Shown: one piece after another, positions 49,601 to 57,562 of the stretch
Position numbering within the stretch: position 1 is the stretch's first letter
Layout: every line of letters starts with the position of its first letter
Assembly: GCA_902760595.1 (NCBI GenBank)
Contig: CACWHI010000006.1
Coordinates: 1-64,000, forward strand
Origin: an uncultured Eubacteriales bacterium
GTDB taxonomy: Bacteria > Bacillota > Clostridia > Christensenellales > Aristaeellaceae
Length of the DNA stretch: 64,000 nt
Direction of reading: 5' to 3'
Notes under the pieces: model-generated
Told to the model about the DNA's origin: nothing
The model's input: only the letters and a program-made list of their open reading frames with translations
Database searches by the model: none
Program-made: the position numbers and the translations under genes

Positions 49601-50105
49601 CTGGGCGAGGCTGGGCAAATTCATGACCACCTGCCTGGAGATGAAGCACGGAGCGCGCTCGATCGCCGCGAACATCAACAATCCCCTGCTCCGGGAGCTG
49701 GAGGGCGAGCTGCGGAACAAGGACCGCCGGTTTACCTTCTTCTGCGCTCATGACTGCACCGTACTCGGGGCCATCGCCGCCCTGGGCGCTCAGGACTTCG
49801 CGCTGCCCGGGAGCATTGAGACCAAGACGCCCATCGGCGTGAAACTGGTGTTTGAGCGGCGCCGCGACGCGGCCGGCCAGGCATGGTACCGCGTGAGCCT
49901 GGTCTACCGCAGCACCGAACAGATCCGCAGCGGCGAGATGCTGACGCTGGACAATCCGCCCCTGCGCTATGATCTTCGCTTCGAGGGCGTTGCGACCAAC
50001 GCGGACGGCTTGATCGCCGAAGCCGACCTGTTCGACCTGTTCGACCGTTCCATTTCCATCCTGGACGGGCTGGAGGCTGAATACGCCGCGGATAAGGCGG
50101 CGTAA
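46680..50105 (+). CDS. secreted triple phosphatase: HAD + HAD + histidine acid phosphatase
   Basis: 1141 residues; AAGGAGG site before the ATG. Signal peptide 1-26. Two tandem HAD phosphatase units (about 36-380 and 396-735) are clearly duplicated: each has VFDMDGT or TFDMDGT (nucleophile D79 and about D437), a motif II SGSDRF, a Lys motif in LIKxLKTNK and motif IV GNSSGD or GNSGGD. The third unit (about 740-1120) is a histidine acid phosphatase (phytase/AppA branch 2): SRHNLRAPLS (RHGxRxP with Asn for Gly, nucleophile H about 749) and the HD motif in CAHDCTV near 1023. All key residues remain, so three active sites on one exported chain are likely. Role: phosphate scavenging from organic phosphates or phytate. 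Confidence 0.88.
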   Translation: MKTNRLLAMLMLALLVIGSAAGVACAGETPAAEPAGEEYFAQWNADAPALNALVEYVEAVTDPNSPDYIPEPDRIAVFDMDGTLMGELYPTYLEYYMLAWRILKDPECHPDAEMLEVGRLLRDCALDNSFPPDMAMRHAVQAARAYAGMTLSEFSDFVTRILVREVDGFEGMTYSRCFYLPMVEVVEYLQDNGFTCYVCSGSDRFICRVFIEGMLDIPYNNVIGMDVRLETTGQGDEAGLDHTFSVGENIVRTDQLLIKNLKTNKVLQIAQEIGQQPVLSFGNSSGDTSMHNYVIGSNAYKSAAFMLVADDDKRDYGNPEKAAGLKDKWQAAGYHVISMANDWKTIYGEEVKKTGKFRWMEELAEDRVPVVHSVSFQDPAGTGAVETAPAAEPAGETRFAQWNADAPALSALVEYVEAVTDPNSPDFIPEKDRIATFDMDGTLMGELFPTYLEVALLTERILADPSWTPDEEMLEFGRMTRDHALDKSFPSDYDYEFSHHQARAFAGMTLQEYADFIAGFLKNEADGFEGMTYGNAYYKPMAEVIGYLQENGFKCFIVSGSDRFIIRSFVDGIMDIPNENIIGSDTALAARDQGDTDGIEYVFADGDEVVRTDKLLIKDLKTNKVLQIAQEIGQQPVLSFGNSGGDVSMNNYALLNNRYRSAAFMLVADDDARDYGDPARHDELTAKWQGMGYQVISMRDDWKTIYGEDVKKTGQFRWLEKYADRNIAARGGDIADKYTLEQVVVLSRHNLRAPLSSNGSVPQELTPHAWIQWSSASSELTLLGGVEEVSMGQYFRKWLAGEGLIPENTVPEAGTMRFYARDKQRCRATARYFAAGMLPLADIEVEHPGDAKGSVDFMAPVLHYYSDEYAADATAEVAAMGGDAGFDGIAEQNRDVIRLIMDTVDMRDSEGYKSGKFGDLLTDGFGFTVEAGKEPDLAGAVKPAYQVADALLLQYYEEPDAVKAAFGHQLSEEDWARLGKFMTTCLEMKHGARSIAANINNPLLRELEGELRNKDRRFTFFCAHDCTVLGAIAALGAQDFALPGSIETKTPIGVKLVFERRRDAAGQAWYRVSLVYRSTEQIRSGEMLTLDNPPLRYDLRFEGVATNADGLIAEADLFDLFDRSISILDGLEAEYAADKAA

Positions 50106-50126
50106 AAGACGGAACGATATATGAAC

Positions 50127-50153
50127 GGGGGCTGTGCGCAGCGCACAGCCCCT
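50127..50153. terminator. hairpin after the phosphatase gene
   Basis: GGGGCTGTGCGC/GCGCACAGCCCC with weak T content on both strands; a possible two-way terminator between convergent genes. 50154-50235 has no gene. Confidence 0.45.
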
Positions 50154-50235
50154 CGTTAATTCCGGCTCCAGAGTTCCTCCGCGACTGGGATTTCGACGGA
50201 GACTTTTCCCGTTTGCGCGACCGCGGCAGCTCTGC

Positions 50236-51366
50236 TTAATCAGCAGGGCCCGATCGGTCTCCAGCCGCTTCCTTCATCATCTGAATCACCTTTAGCGCGG
50301 ATTTTTCAATGGACAGCGCTTTTGCCAGCTCAATATACTCACAGCCGACGGCGTACAAACGATCCCGGTGTTCATACCAATACTCTATTTTGGAGGTAAG
50401 GTCTTTCAGATCTCCCGCCATATACCGGTTTTTTTCGCCAAGCGCATACTCCGATGTCGAAGACAGCTCGCTGTCAGCAATGACGGGGACGATGCCCTGC
50501 GCAAAAGCCTCCATACAGCCCATGCCTTCGATTTCCACATTGGCGCAATGGACATACAGCTCCGCCCGGCGAATTTCCCTTCGGAGCTCGTTCTGATCGT
50601 AAAAGCGCATGATCGGCCGGTTGGGCAGGGCTTCGCCCAGCTTTTTGTATTCCTCTTCCAGCGGACCTTTTCCGGCGAGGATCAGCTGGATGTCCGCCGC
50701 ATACTTGCAGGCGCCTACGGCGCCGATCAGCGTTCTCTGGTCTTTTTCGTTGGAATACCGGCCTACGCTGATTATCGTGAACAGGGGATTCTTGTCTGTA
50801 CCGGGCGCGTCGGCAATGAATTCTGGGGGGATCCCGTTCGATATCACGTAAAGCTTCGATTTATACCCGCTCCTTCTCAGGCGCTCCCGGACTTTTTCCG
50901 TAGGACACTGTATGGCATAGCAGTATTGATAAACGCCCCATCGGAAGACGTTCATAATATTCCTGTTGAAGAGCCTGAAATCGAAAATCGGGACGGAAGC
51001 AGTCATGTTTTCCGGGTACAGATGGTACGTTCCGGTGATCGGCAGGCCTTTTTTATGCGCGGCCTTTGCCGCCTGAACACTCAGCGGAAACGGGTCTTCA
51101 ATATGCACAATGTCCGCCCATGATAGCGCCTCTTCCACGACATCCGCATCCGGTTTGGCAAAATGGTAATTCTGTTTTTCCATAATTCCGTCAACCAGCG
51201 GAATACGCATGACCGGTACGGAATAATCGGATATGCCGCCATGATCTGACGAAAGCACCCGGACTTCTTCTCCCAACCGCGCAAACTCTTTTACAAAGCG
51301 TTGTGTAGAGACCGAAAGGCCGTTGCTTGTATTAAAGTATTCTCCGCAAACGATCAGGATTTTCAT
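50236..51366 (-). CDS. GT4-family glycosyltransferase
   Basis: 376 residues; ATG 51366 with GAGGGGA upstream. GT-B fold: N-terminal Rossmann starts MKILIVCGEYFNTSNGLSVS, donor domain from about 210 (FTIISVGRYSNEKDQRTLIGA) and the E-x7-E motif in EIEGMGCMEAFAQG, where a retaining GT4 enzyme binds the nucleotide sugar. Resembles the diacylglycerol or phosphatidylinositol glycosyltransferase branch; no signal or membrane helix. By eye its GC is nearer 50%, well below the window, hinting at recent transfer. It is divergent from the GH42 gene. Confidence 0.88.
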   Translation of the reverse strand: MKILIVCGEYFNTSNGLSVSTQRFVKEFARLGEEVRVLSSDHGGISDYSVPVMRIPLVDGIMEKQNYHFAKPDADVVEEALSWADIVHIEDPFPLSVQAAKAAHKKGLPITGTYHLYPENMTASVPIFDFRLFNRNIMNVFRWGVYQYCYAIQCPTEKVRERLRRSGYKSKLYVISNGIPPEFIADAPGTDKNPLFTIISVGRYSNEKDQRTLIGAVGACKYAADIQLILAGKGPLEEEYKKLGEALPNRPIMRFYDQNELRREIRRAELYVHCANVEIEGMGCMEAFAQGIVPVIADSELSSTSEYALGEKNRYMAGDLKDLTSKIEYWYEHRDRLYAVGCEYIELAKALSIEKSALKVIQMMKEAAGDRSGPAD

Positions 51367-51546
51367 GGCTTGATGTTCCCCTCGTAAAACTGGAATCTGC
51401 CGCGCCGATATCCGATGTCCAATATAACTATAGCATAAAGCGCGACGATTTAAAAGAGAATACTGGTGCGGCGGCGCAGCCGCGTGCCGTTCTCTTCCTG
51501 ACGCAGCGGTTCTACTTTCCCGCTTTTCATCCATCCTGAATTATGC

Positions 51547-51552
51547 TATAAT
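51547..51552 (+). promoter_or_regulatory. -10 box of the GH42 operon
   Basis: TATAAT 50 bases before the GH42 start; the matching -35 (TTTTCA, 17 bases up) is weak, so an activator may assist. Confidence 0.45.
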
Positions 51553-51601
51553 CCTGATGAAGCGAACGGCAGACACAACGGAAGAGCAGGGAGGCGCGAT
51601 C

Positions 51602-53635
51602 ATGCAGTACCCACCCATCATGAAGGACTTTCCGGCGCTGCTGCACGGCGGGGACTACAATCCTGAGCAGTGGCGGCACATGAAGGACGAGATCTGGCCC
51701 AAGGACATGGCGCTGGCGAAGGCGGCGGGAATCAACACGCTGTCGGTGGGCATATTCTCCTGGGCGGTGCTGGAGCCGCGGGAAGGCGAATACGATTTCA
51801 GCTTCCTGGACGAGATCATGGACCTGATGGCCGCGAACGGCCTGAAGGCCGTGCTGGCCACGCCCAGCGGCGCCAAGCCCCAGTGGATGGCGGAAAAGTA
51901 TCCCGAGGTGCTGCGCGTGACCGCCGACCGCCGGCGCGAGCTGTTCGGGGGCCGGCATAACCACTGCCTGACCTCGCCGGTCTACCGGGAGAAGGTGCGT
52001 GCCATCAATACCGCGCTGGCGGAACGGTACAAGGATCATCCCGCCCTCGGCCTGTGGCACGTGTCCAACGAATACGGCGGCGAGTGCCATTGCCCGCTGT
52101 GCCAGCAGCGCTTCCGCGAGTGGCTGAAGGAGCGCTACGGCACCATCGAGAATCTGAACCGCGCCTGGTGGAATACCTTCTGGAGCCACGAATACCCCAG
52201 CTTCGAAGCCGTGGAGAGCCCCTCGCCCATCGGTGAGCGGGACAATACTTCCCTGCTGCTCAACTGGCGTCGCTTCACCACGGAGCAGTTCGTAGACTTT
52301 TATGAGTGGGAGACCGCGCCGCTGAAGGCGATCACGCCGGACGTGCCCTGCACCGCCAACCTGATGGGCACCTACGACGGCATCGACTATTTCCGGCTGG
52401 GGAAGAGCCTGGACGTCTCCTCCTGGGACAACTATCCCCGCTGGACGGGCGACCAGCGCGACGCGCGGATCCTGATGGACACCGCCTTCACCCACGACCT
52501 GATGCGCGGCGTGGGCGGGCAGAAGCCCTTTCTGATGATGGAGTCCTCGCCCAGCGCCGTCAACTGGCAGCCCATCAACCGGCTGCGCCGGCCCGGCGTG
52601 CTGATGCTGCAGAGCATGCAGGCTATCGCCCACGGCTCGGACAGCGTGCAGTATTTCCAGTTCCGCAAGGGCCGCGGCAGCGCGGAAAAGTACCACGGCG
52701 CGGTCGTGGACCACGTCGGCACGAAGGAGACCCGCGTCTACCGCGAGGTGGCGGAGGTCGGCAGGCGCCTGGAAAGGCTGAAGGCGCTCGCCGGCAGCTC
52801 GCCGGAGAGCCGCGTCGCCCTGATCTACGACTGGGAAAACCGCTGGGCGCTGGAGCAGGCTGCCTTCGGACACAAGAACCATCAGAAATATGAGGAGACC
52901 GTCCGCGCCCACTACCGCGTCCTGCGCGGCCTGGCCCGCGACGTGGATGTGATCGATGAAACCTGCGAGCTGACGCCCTATCAGGTCGTGTGCGGGCCCA
53001 TGACCTACCTGCTGCGGCCCGGCTTCGCCGAGCGAGTGCAGGCCTTCGTTTCCGGCGGCGGCGTGTACGTGGGCACCTACGTGTCCGGCTGGGTCGACGA
53101 GGACGACCTGTGCTTCCTCGGCGGCTGGCCCGGACCGCTCAAAGAGGTGTTCGGCCTCTGGGACGAGGAGACCGACGCCCTGGACGAGACGCGGCACAAC
53201 CATTTCGGCTGGCGCGGGAAAACCTACCAGGTGGACGATTACGCCGCGCTGGTCCATACCCGCGGGGCCGAGGTGCTGGCCCTGTACGACGAGGACTTCT
53301 ACCGCGGCGATCCCGTGCTGACGCGGCACGCCTACGGCAAGGGCCTGGCCTATTACATCGCCGCCCGCACCGTGGAGGATTTCCTGCGTGATTTCTATGC
53401 CGCGCTGCTCAAAAAACAGGGCATCGCGCCGCTGATCAGGGACCTGCCCGCCGGGGTGGACTGCACGTCCCGCGTCGGCGATCACGGGAAATACCTGTTC
53501 GTGCTGAACGGCAACCCCCATTCCGTCACCGTGAATCTGCCCGGCGGCGTGCGCGCGGAAAACGGGGAGCCGGTCTGCGGGCTCACGGAGCTGCAGGCCT
53601 GGGAGGCGCTGATTGTCAGGACGAACGATCAGTAA
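51602..53635 (+). CDS. GH42 beta-galactosidase (intracellular)
   Basis: 677 residues; AGGGAGG before ATG 51602, no signal peptide. A (beta/alpha)8 catalytic domain: acid/base E157 in HVSNEYGG and nucleophile E314 in LMMESSPSAV. The zinc cysteines of GH42 are seen (C122, C162, C164, C167). The trimerisation domain (about 395-600) and small C-terminal domain follow; total length is normal. It hydrolyses terminal beta-galactosides (or alpha-L-arabinopyranosides) that have been imported. First gene of a co-directional set with lipase, GH127 and RdgB-GNAT. Confidence 0.95.
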   Translation: MQYPPIMKDFPALLHGGDYNPEQWRHMKDEIWPKDMALAKAAGINTLSVGIFSWAVLEPREGEYDFSFLDEIMDLMAANGLKAVLATPSGAKPQWMAEKYPEVLRVTADRRRELFGGRHNHCLTSPVYREKVRAINTALAERYKDHPALGLWHVSNEYGGECHCPLCQQRFREWLKERYGTIENLNRAWWNTFWSHEYPSFEAVESPSPIGERDNTSLLLNWRRFTTEQFVDFYEWETAPLKAITPDVPCTANLMGTYDGIDYFRLGKSLDVSSWDNYPRWTGDQRDARILMDTAFTHDLMRGVGGQKPFLMMESSPSAVNWQPINRLRRPGVLMLQSMQAIAHGSDSVQYFQFRKGRGSAEKYHGAVVDHVGTKETRVYREVAEVGRRLERLKALAGSSPESRVALIYDWENRWALEQAAFGHKNHQKYEETVRAHYRVLRGLARDVDVIDETCELTPYQVVCGPMTYLLRPGFAERVQAFVSGGGVYVGTYVSGWVDEDDLCFLGGWPGPLKEVFGLWDEETDALDETRHNHFGWRGKTYQVDDYAALVHTRGAEVLALYDEDFYRGDPVLTRHAYGKGLAYYIAARTVEDFLRDFYAALLKKQGIAPLIRDLPAGVDCTSRVGDHGKYLFVLNGNPHSVTVNLPGGVRAENGEPVCGLTELQAWEALIVRTNDQ

Positions 53636-53656
53636 ACGGCCTGGGAGAAAACAAAC

Positions 53657-54445
53657 ATGAAAACCCGTTATCCAATCCTGCTGGTGCATGGATTTGCGAT
53701 GAAGGACACCTTCTTTATGCGGTCATTTGGCCGTATCGACCGGATCCTGTGTATTCAGGGGCATCATGTCTTCACCAGTAAAATCGACGCTGTCGGGAGC
53801 GTGGAAGGCAACGCACAGCAGCTGAAAGAAGAGATTGAACGCATCTGTGCGGAAACCGGCGCGGAAAAAGTGAATATAATCGCGCATTCCAAGGGTGGAC
53901 TGGATTCAAAATACATGATTCAGCATCTTGATATGGCGGATCGCGTCGCTTCGCTGACGACGCTGTGTACCCCGTTCCGCGGATCGCCCATCGCCAGCTT
54001 CATCCTGAGATTCCCTGAATTCGCGGTGCGTTACGTGGCCTGGTGGGTCAACCTGGCGTATCGGATCCTGGGGGACAAAACGCCGGATAGTTTTACTGCC
54101 TGTCAGGAAATGCGCCGCGTGACGAACGAAAGCACCGAAACGCTGAATTGCGCCGGTTCAGTGTTCTGCCAGAGCTTTTCTTCTGAGGTGCGGCAGGGTG
54201 AAAAGGGACAGGATTTTGTGATGAGCATCCCGCTGGCCTTTTCGCGATGGCTCGAAAAGAACCGCATCACCGACGGCCTCGTTCCAAGGGATTCCGCGAT
54301 CTTCGGCAAATACCGCGGCGACTGTGTGGACGGCTCTGTTTCACATACCGAGATCGTCGATTTCATGGTTGCCGATAAAAAGCGTGATAAGATCTTTGCT
54401 TTCTATTCCGCCCTGTGCGAAGAACTGGTCAATTCCGGATACTGA
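53657..54445 (+). CDS. lipase-like alpha/beta hydrolase
   Basis: 262 residues. ILLVHGFAMKD (oxyanion region) near 7-17, nucleophile Ser in IIAHSKGGLDSKY (about S79; Gly replaced by Ala in GxSxG as in LipA-type lipases), charged Asp in ITDGLVP and His in VSHTEIVDF near the end. Looks like lipase class 2 (triacylglycerol lipase/esterase). No signal peptide, so intracellular. Its GC is lower than GH42 and GH127 around it, so it may be a later insertion into the operon. Confidence 0.82.
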   Translation: MKTRYPILLVHGFAMKDTFFMRSFGRIDRILCIQGHHVFTSKIDAVGSVEGNAQQLKEEIERICAETGAEKVNIIAHSKGGLDSKYMIQHLDMADRVASLTTLCTPFRGSPIASFILRFPEFAVRYVAWWVNLAYRILGDKTPDSFTACQEMRRVTNESTETLNCAGSVFCQSFSSEVRQGEKGQDFVMSIPLAFSRWLEKNRITDGLVPRDSAIFGKYRGDCVDGSVSHTEIVDFMVADKKRDKIFAFYSALCEELVNSGY

Positions 54446-54457
54446 TAGGAGACGAAC

Positions 54458-56401
54458 ATGGATAAGCAGAAATTTACCCACCCCCTTCCCCTGAAAAGCG
54501 TCCGCGTCTCGGACGGCTTCTGGGGCGGCTACCAGTGCCTGGTGCTGGATCGGGTGATCCCTTACCAGTGGGAGGCCCTGAACGACCGCGTGCCCGGCGC
54601 GGACAGGAGCGGCTGTATCCACAATTTCGAGGTGGCCGCCGGGCGCGCCAGCGGGGAGCATTACGGCTGGGTCTTCCAGGACAGCGACCTCATGAAATGG
54701 TTGGAGGCCGTCGCTTACGCGCTGACCCTGCGGCCTGACCCGGAGCTGGAGCGCCGGGCGGACGAGACGATTGAGCTGATCTGCGCCGCCCAGCAGCCGG
54801 ATGGCTACCTGGACACCTATTATATCCTCAATGGCCTGGACAAGCGCTTCACCAACCTGCGCGACAACCACGAGCTGTACTGCTTCGGGCACATGACCGA
54901 GGCGGCTGTGGCCTATTACCACGCCACCGGCAAGGACGCCCTGCTGAACGCCGCCATCCGCTTCGCGGACTGCATCGACCGGAATATCGGTCCGGAGGAG
55001 GGCAAGCTCCACGGTTATCCCGGGCACGAGGTGGCTGAGATGGCGCTCATCCGCCTGTACGGGATCACCCGGGATGAAAAGCACCTGCGCCTCGCGAAAT
55101 ACTTTATCGACCAGCGCGGGCAGGCGCCGCTCTTCTTCGAGGAGGAGGGAAAACGGAACGGCAACCGCTTCTACTGGGAAAACACGCATTTCCGCTATGA
55201 ATACTACCAGGCCGGCTGGCCGGTGCGCCGCCAGCGGACCGCTGAGGGCCATGCCGTGCGCGCCGCCTACCTGATGAGCGGAATCGCGGACGTCGCGCGC
55301 GTCACGGGAGACGACAGCCTGTACGAGGCGGCGGAGCGGCTGTGGCGCAGCGTCACCCGCCGGCGCATGTATGTGACCGGCGCCATCGGCTCCAGCCACG
55401 TGGGCGAGGCCTTCACCTTCGATTTCGATCTGCCCAACGATACCGTGTACGGCGAGACCTGCGCGGCCATCGGGCTGGTCTTTTTCGCCCGCCGGATGCT
55501 GGAGCTGAAGCCCAGAGCCGAATACGCGGACGTGATGGAGCGCGCGCTGTACAACGGCGTCATCAGCGGCATCTCCCTGGACGGCACCAGATTCTTCTAT
55601 GTGAATCCCCTGGAGGTCGTGCCCGAGGCCTGTGAGAAGGACGAGAACAAGCGCCATGTGAAGCCCGAGCGCCAGAAGTGGTTTGGGTGCGCGTGCTGCC
55701 CGCCCAACATCGCCCGCCTGCTCGCCTCCGCGGGCCAGTATATCGCTACCGCGCGGGATAATGCGGTCTATATCCATTTGTATATCGGCGCGGACCTGGA
55801 CGTGATCCTGAACGGACGCCCTCTGTCGCTGCGCCTGCGTTCCGGCTTCCCCTGGAACGGACAGACGGAGCTGACCGTTACCGGCGGCACGGCGGAGGGA
55901 CGGATCGCCCTGCGCGCGCCCGGCTGGTGTCCGCACTGTACGCTGCGGATCAACGGCGCCCCCGCCGAAGCGCCGGCGGAAGACGGGTACCTGCTGTTGG
56001 ATCGCGATTGGCAGGCCGGCGACACGGTGAGCCTGGATTTTGACATGCCCGTGACCCGCGTCGCCGCCGATCCGCGGGTGCGTGAGGACATCGGCAAGGT
56101 CGCGGTCACCCGCGGGCCGCTTGTCTACTGCCTGGAGGAATGCGACAACGGGAGCTCGCTCCATCTGCTGACACTGCCTTCTGACGCGGCCTTCGACGTC
56201 CGCGAATGCCCCGACCTGTTGGGCGGCATCCGCGTGATCACCGCCGGGGGGCGTCGCGAAAGCGCGGAATGGGGCACGGAAGGCCTGTATGCCCCCGCCG
56301 CGCCGCGGCAGTCCGTGCCTCAGACGCTGACCTTTATCCCGTATTACGCCTGGGCCAACCGTGGCGTGGGGGAGATGAGCGTATGGCTGAGGGAAAAATA
56401 A
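54458..56401 (+). CDS. GH127 beta-L-arabinofuranosidase
   Basis: 647 residues, no signal peptide. (Alpha/alpha)6 barrel. The zinc-site and catalytic residues of HypBA1-type enzymes are all seen: E333 and C335 in YGETCAAIG, and C413, C414 in GCACCPPN (Cys as nucleophile). HGYPGHEVAEMALI is the other conserved segment. It removes beta-L-arabinofuranose from plant arabino-oligosaccharides such as extensin. Its link to GH42 suggests processing of imported arabino-galactan pieces. Confidence 0.93.
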   Translation: MDKQKFTHPLPLKSVRVSDGFWGGYQCLVLDRVIPYQWEALNDRVPGADRSGCIHNFEVAAGRASGEHYGWVFQDSDLMKWLEAVAYALTLRPDPELERRADETIELICAAQQPDGYLDTYYILNGLDKRFTNLRDNHELYCFGHMTEAAVAYYHATGKDALLNAAIRFADCIDRNIGPEEGKLHGYPGHEVAEMALIRLYGITRDEKHLRLAKYFIDQRGQAPLFFEEEGKRNGNRFYWENTHFRYEYYQAGWPVRRQRTAEGHAVRAAYLMSGIADVARVTGDDSLYEAAERLWRSVTRRRMYVTGAIGSSHVGEAFTFDFDLPNDTVYGETCAAIGLVFFARRMLELKPRAEYADVMERALYNGVISGISLDGTRFFYVNPLEVVPEACEKDENKRHVKPERQKWFGCACCPPNIARLLASAGQYIATARDNAVYIHLYIGADLDVILNGRPLSLRLRSGFPWNGQTELTVTGGTAEGRIALRAPGWCPHCTLRINGAPAEAPAEDGYLLLDRDWQAGDTVSLDFDMPVTRVAADPRVREDIGKVAVTRGPLVYCLEECDNGSSLHLLTLPSDAAFDVRECPDLLGGIRVITAGGRRESAEWGTEGLYAPAAPRQSVPQTLTFIPYYAWANRGVGEMSVWLREK

Positions 56402-56402
56402 G

Positions 56403-57554
56403 ATGCGCCTGATCATCGCCACCAACAACCGGGGAAAGGTCCGGGAATACCGTGATATCCTCGAACCCCTGGGATTCGAGACGCTGTCCCAGGAGGAGGC
56501 GGGCATTCATCTGGAGGTGGAGGAGACCGGCTCCACCTTCGAAGAAAACGCCGCCCTGAAGGCGCGGGCCGTCTTTGAGCTGGCCCATTGCTGCGTCATC
56601 GCCGATGACAGCGGGCTCGAGGTCGAGGCCCTGGGCGGAGAGCCGGGCATCTATTCCGCGCGGTACAGGGGACTCGGCACCGAGCACGAGCGCCGCCTGG
56701 CTGTGCTGGAGGGCCTGAAGGGCGTGGAAAACCGCCGTGCCCGCTTCGTCTGCTGCATCTGCTTCGTCGATCAGGACGGCAGCCAGCGCCTGTTCAAGGG
56801 CGTTTGGAACGGACGCATCTCCGAAGAAGAGAGAGGCGACAACGGTTTCGGCTACGATCCGATCTTCATCGCGGAGGACGCGGACGGGAACACGACCGCG
56901 AGCCTGCCGATCGAATTCAAGGAGCACCATTCCCACCGCGCAAAGGCTGTCCGGATGCTGGTGGAATACCTCCGCTCCCGACCGGCTCAGGCCGGCGCTC
57001 CCGTCATCAGGGACGTCCGGCCCTCCGACGCGCCGCGCCTGCTGGAGATCTACGCGTATTACGTCCGTCAGACCGCCGTCACCTTTGAGACGGAGGTCCC
57101 TTCCCTGCCCGAGTTCGGTGTGCGCGTCAGCAGGATCACCGCCCGCTATCCCTGGCTGGTGCTCGAGGAAGACGGGCGCATCCTGGGCTACGCCTATGCC
57201 GGTGTATTCAAGGACCGCGCCGCCTACGACTGGGCATGCGAGACCACGGTTTATCTGGCGCCAGACGCCCGGCGCAGGGGCCTCGGCCGCCGTCTGTACG
57301 AAGCGCTGGAGGCGCGGCTCGGGGAGATGGGCATCCTGAACCTGTACGCGTGCGTCGCTGTGCCTGCCGGGGAAGACGATGAATACCTGACCCGAGCCAG
57401 TGCCGAATTCCACGCGCGTATGGGCTGGCGCCTGGCGGGCACCTTCCGGCAGTGCGGATACAAATTCGGCCGCTGGTACGACATGGTGTGGATGGAAAGG
57501 TTCATCGGCGTCCACGGCAGTCCCCAGCCGCCGGTCCGGTGGGAGGCTCAGTAG
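56403..57554 (+). CDS. fusion of RdgB/HAM1 NTP pyrophosphatase with a GNAT acetyltransferase
   Basis: 383 residues; starts one base after GH127. Residues 1-192 are a complete XTP/dITP diphosphatase: IIATNNRGKVREY (TNNxxK), STFEENAALKA, IADDSGLEVEALGGEPGIYSARY, and GFGYDPIF, DISDHRA-like SHRAKAV. Residues 200-378 are a phosphinothricin/MnaT-type GNAT (VIRDVRPSDAPRLLEIYAYYV, then RRRGLGRRLYEALEARL acetyl-CoA loop, then AEFHARMGWRLAGTFRQCGYKFGRWYDMVW). The linker is short and in frame. The house-cleaning enzyme keeps hypoxanthine nucleotides out of DNA; why it is joined to an acetyltransferase is unclear. Confidence 0.92.
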   Translation: MRLIIATNNRGKVREYRDILEPLGFETLSQEEAGIHLEVEETGSTFEENAALKARAVFELAHCCVIADDSGLEVEALGGEPGIYSARYRGLGTEHERRLAVLEGLKGVENRRARFVCCICFVDQDGSQRLFKGVWNGRISEEERGDNGFGYDPIFIAEDADGNTTASLPIEFKEHHSHRAKAVRMLVEYLRSRPAQAGAPVIRDVRPSDAPRLLEIYAYYVRQTAVTFETEVPSLPEFGVRVSRITARYPWLVLEEDGRILGYAYAGVFKDRAAYDWACETTVYLAPDARRRGLGRRLYEALEARLGEMGILNLYACVAVPAGEDDEYLTRASAEFHARMGWRLAGTFRQCGYKFGRWYDMVWMERFIGVHGSPQPPVRWEAQ

Positions 57555-57562
57555 GGCTTCTG

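Noticed and set aside
46476-49751. Very long open frame (over 1000 codons) on the minus strand across the triple phosphatase
   Set aside because: High GC leaves antisense frames open; the plus strand has signal peptide, ribosome site and three catalytic domains, while the antisense product is His/Arg/Val-rich without any motif.
51527-53689. Long minus-strand open frame over GH42, and similar ones over GH127, paaK and the activator gene
   Set aside because: Same GC shadow effect; the sense proteins have full catalytic signatures.
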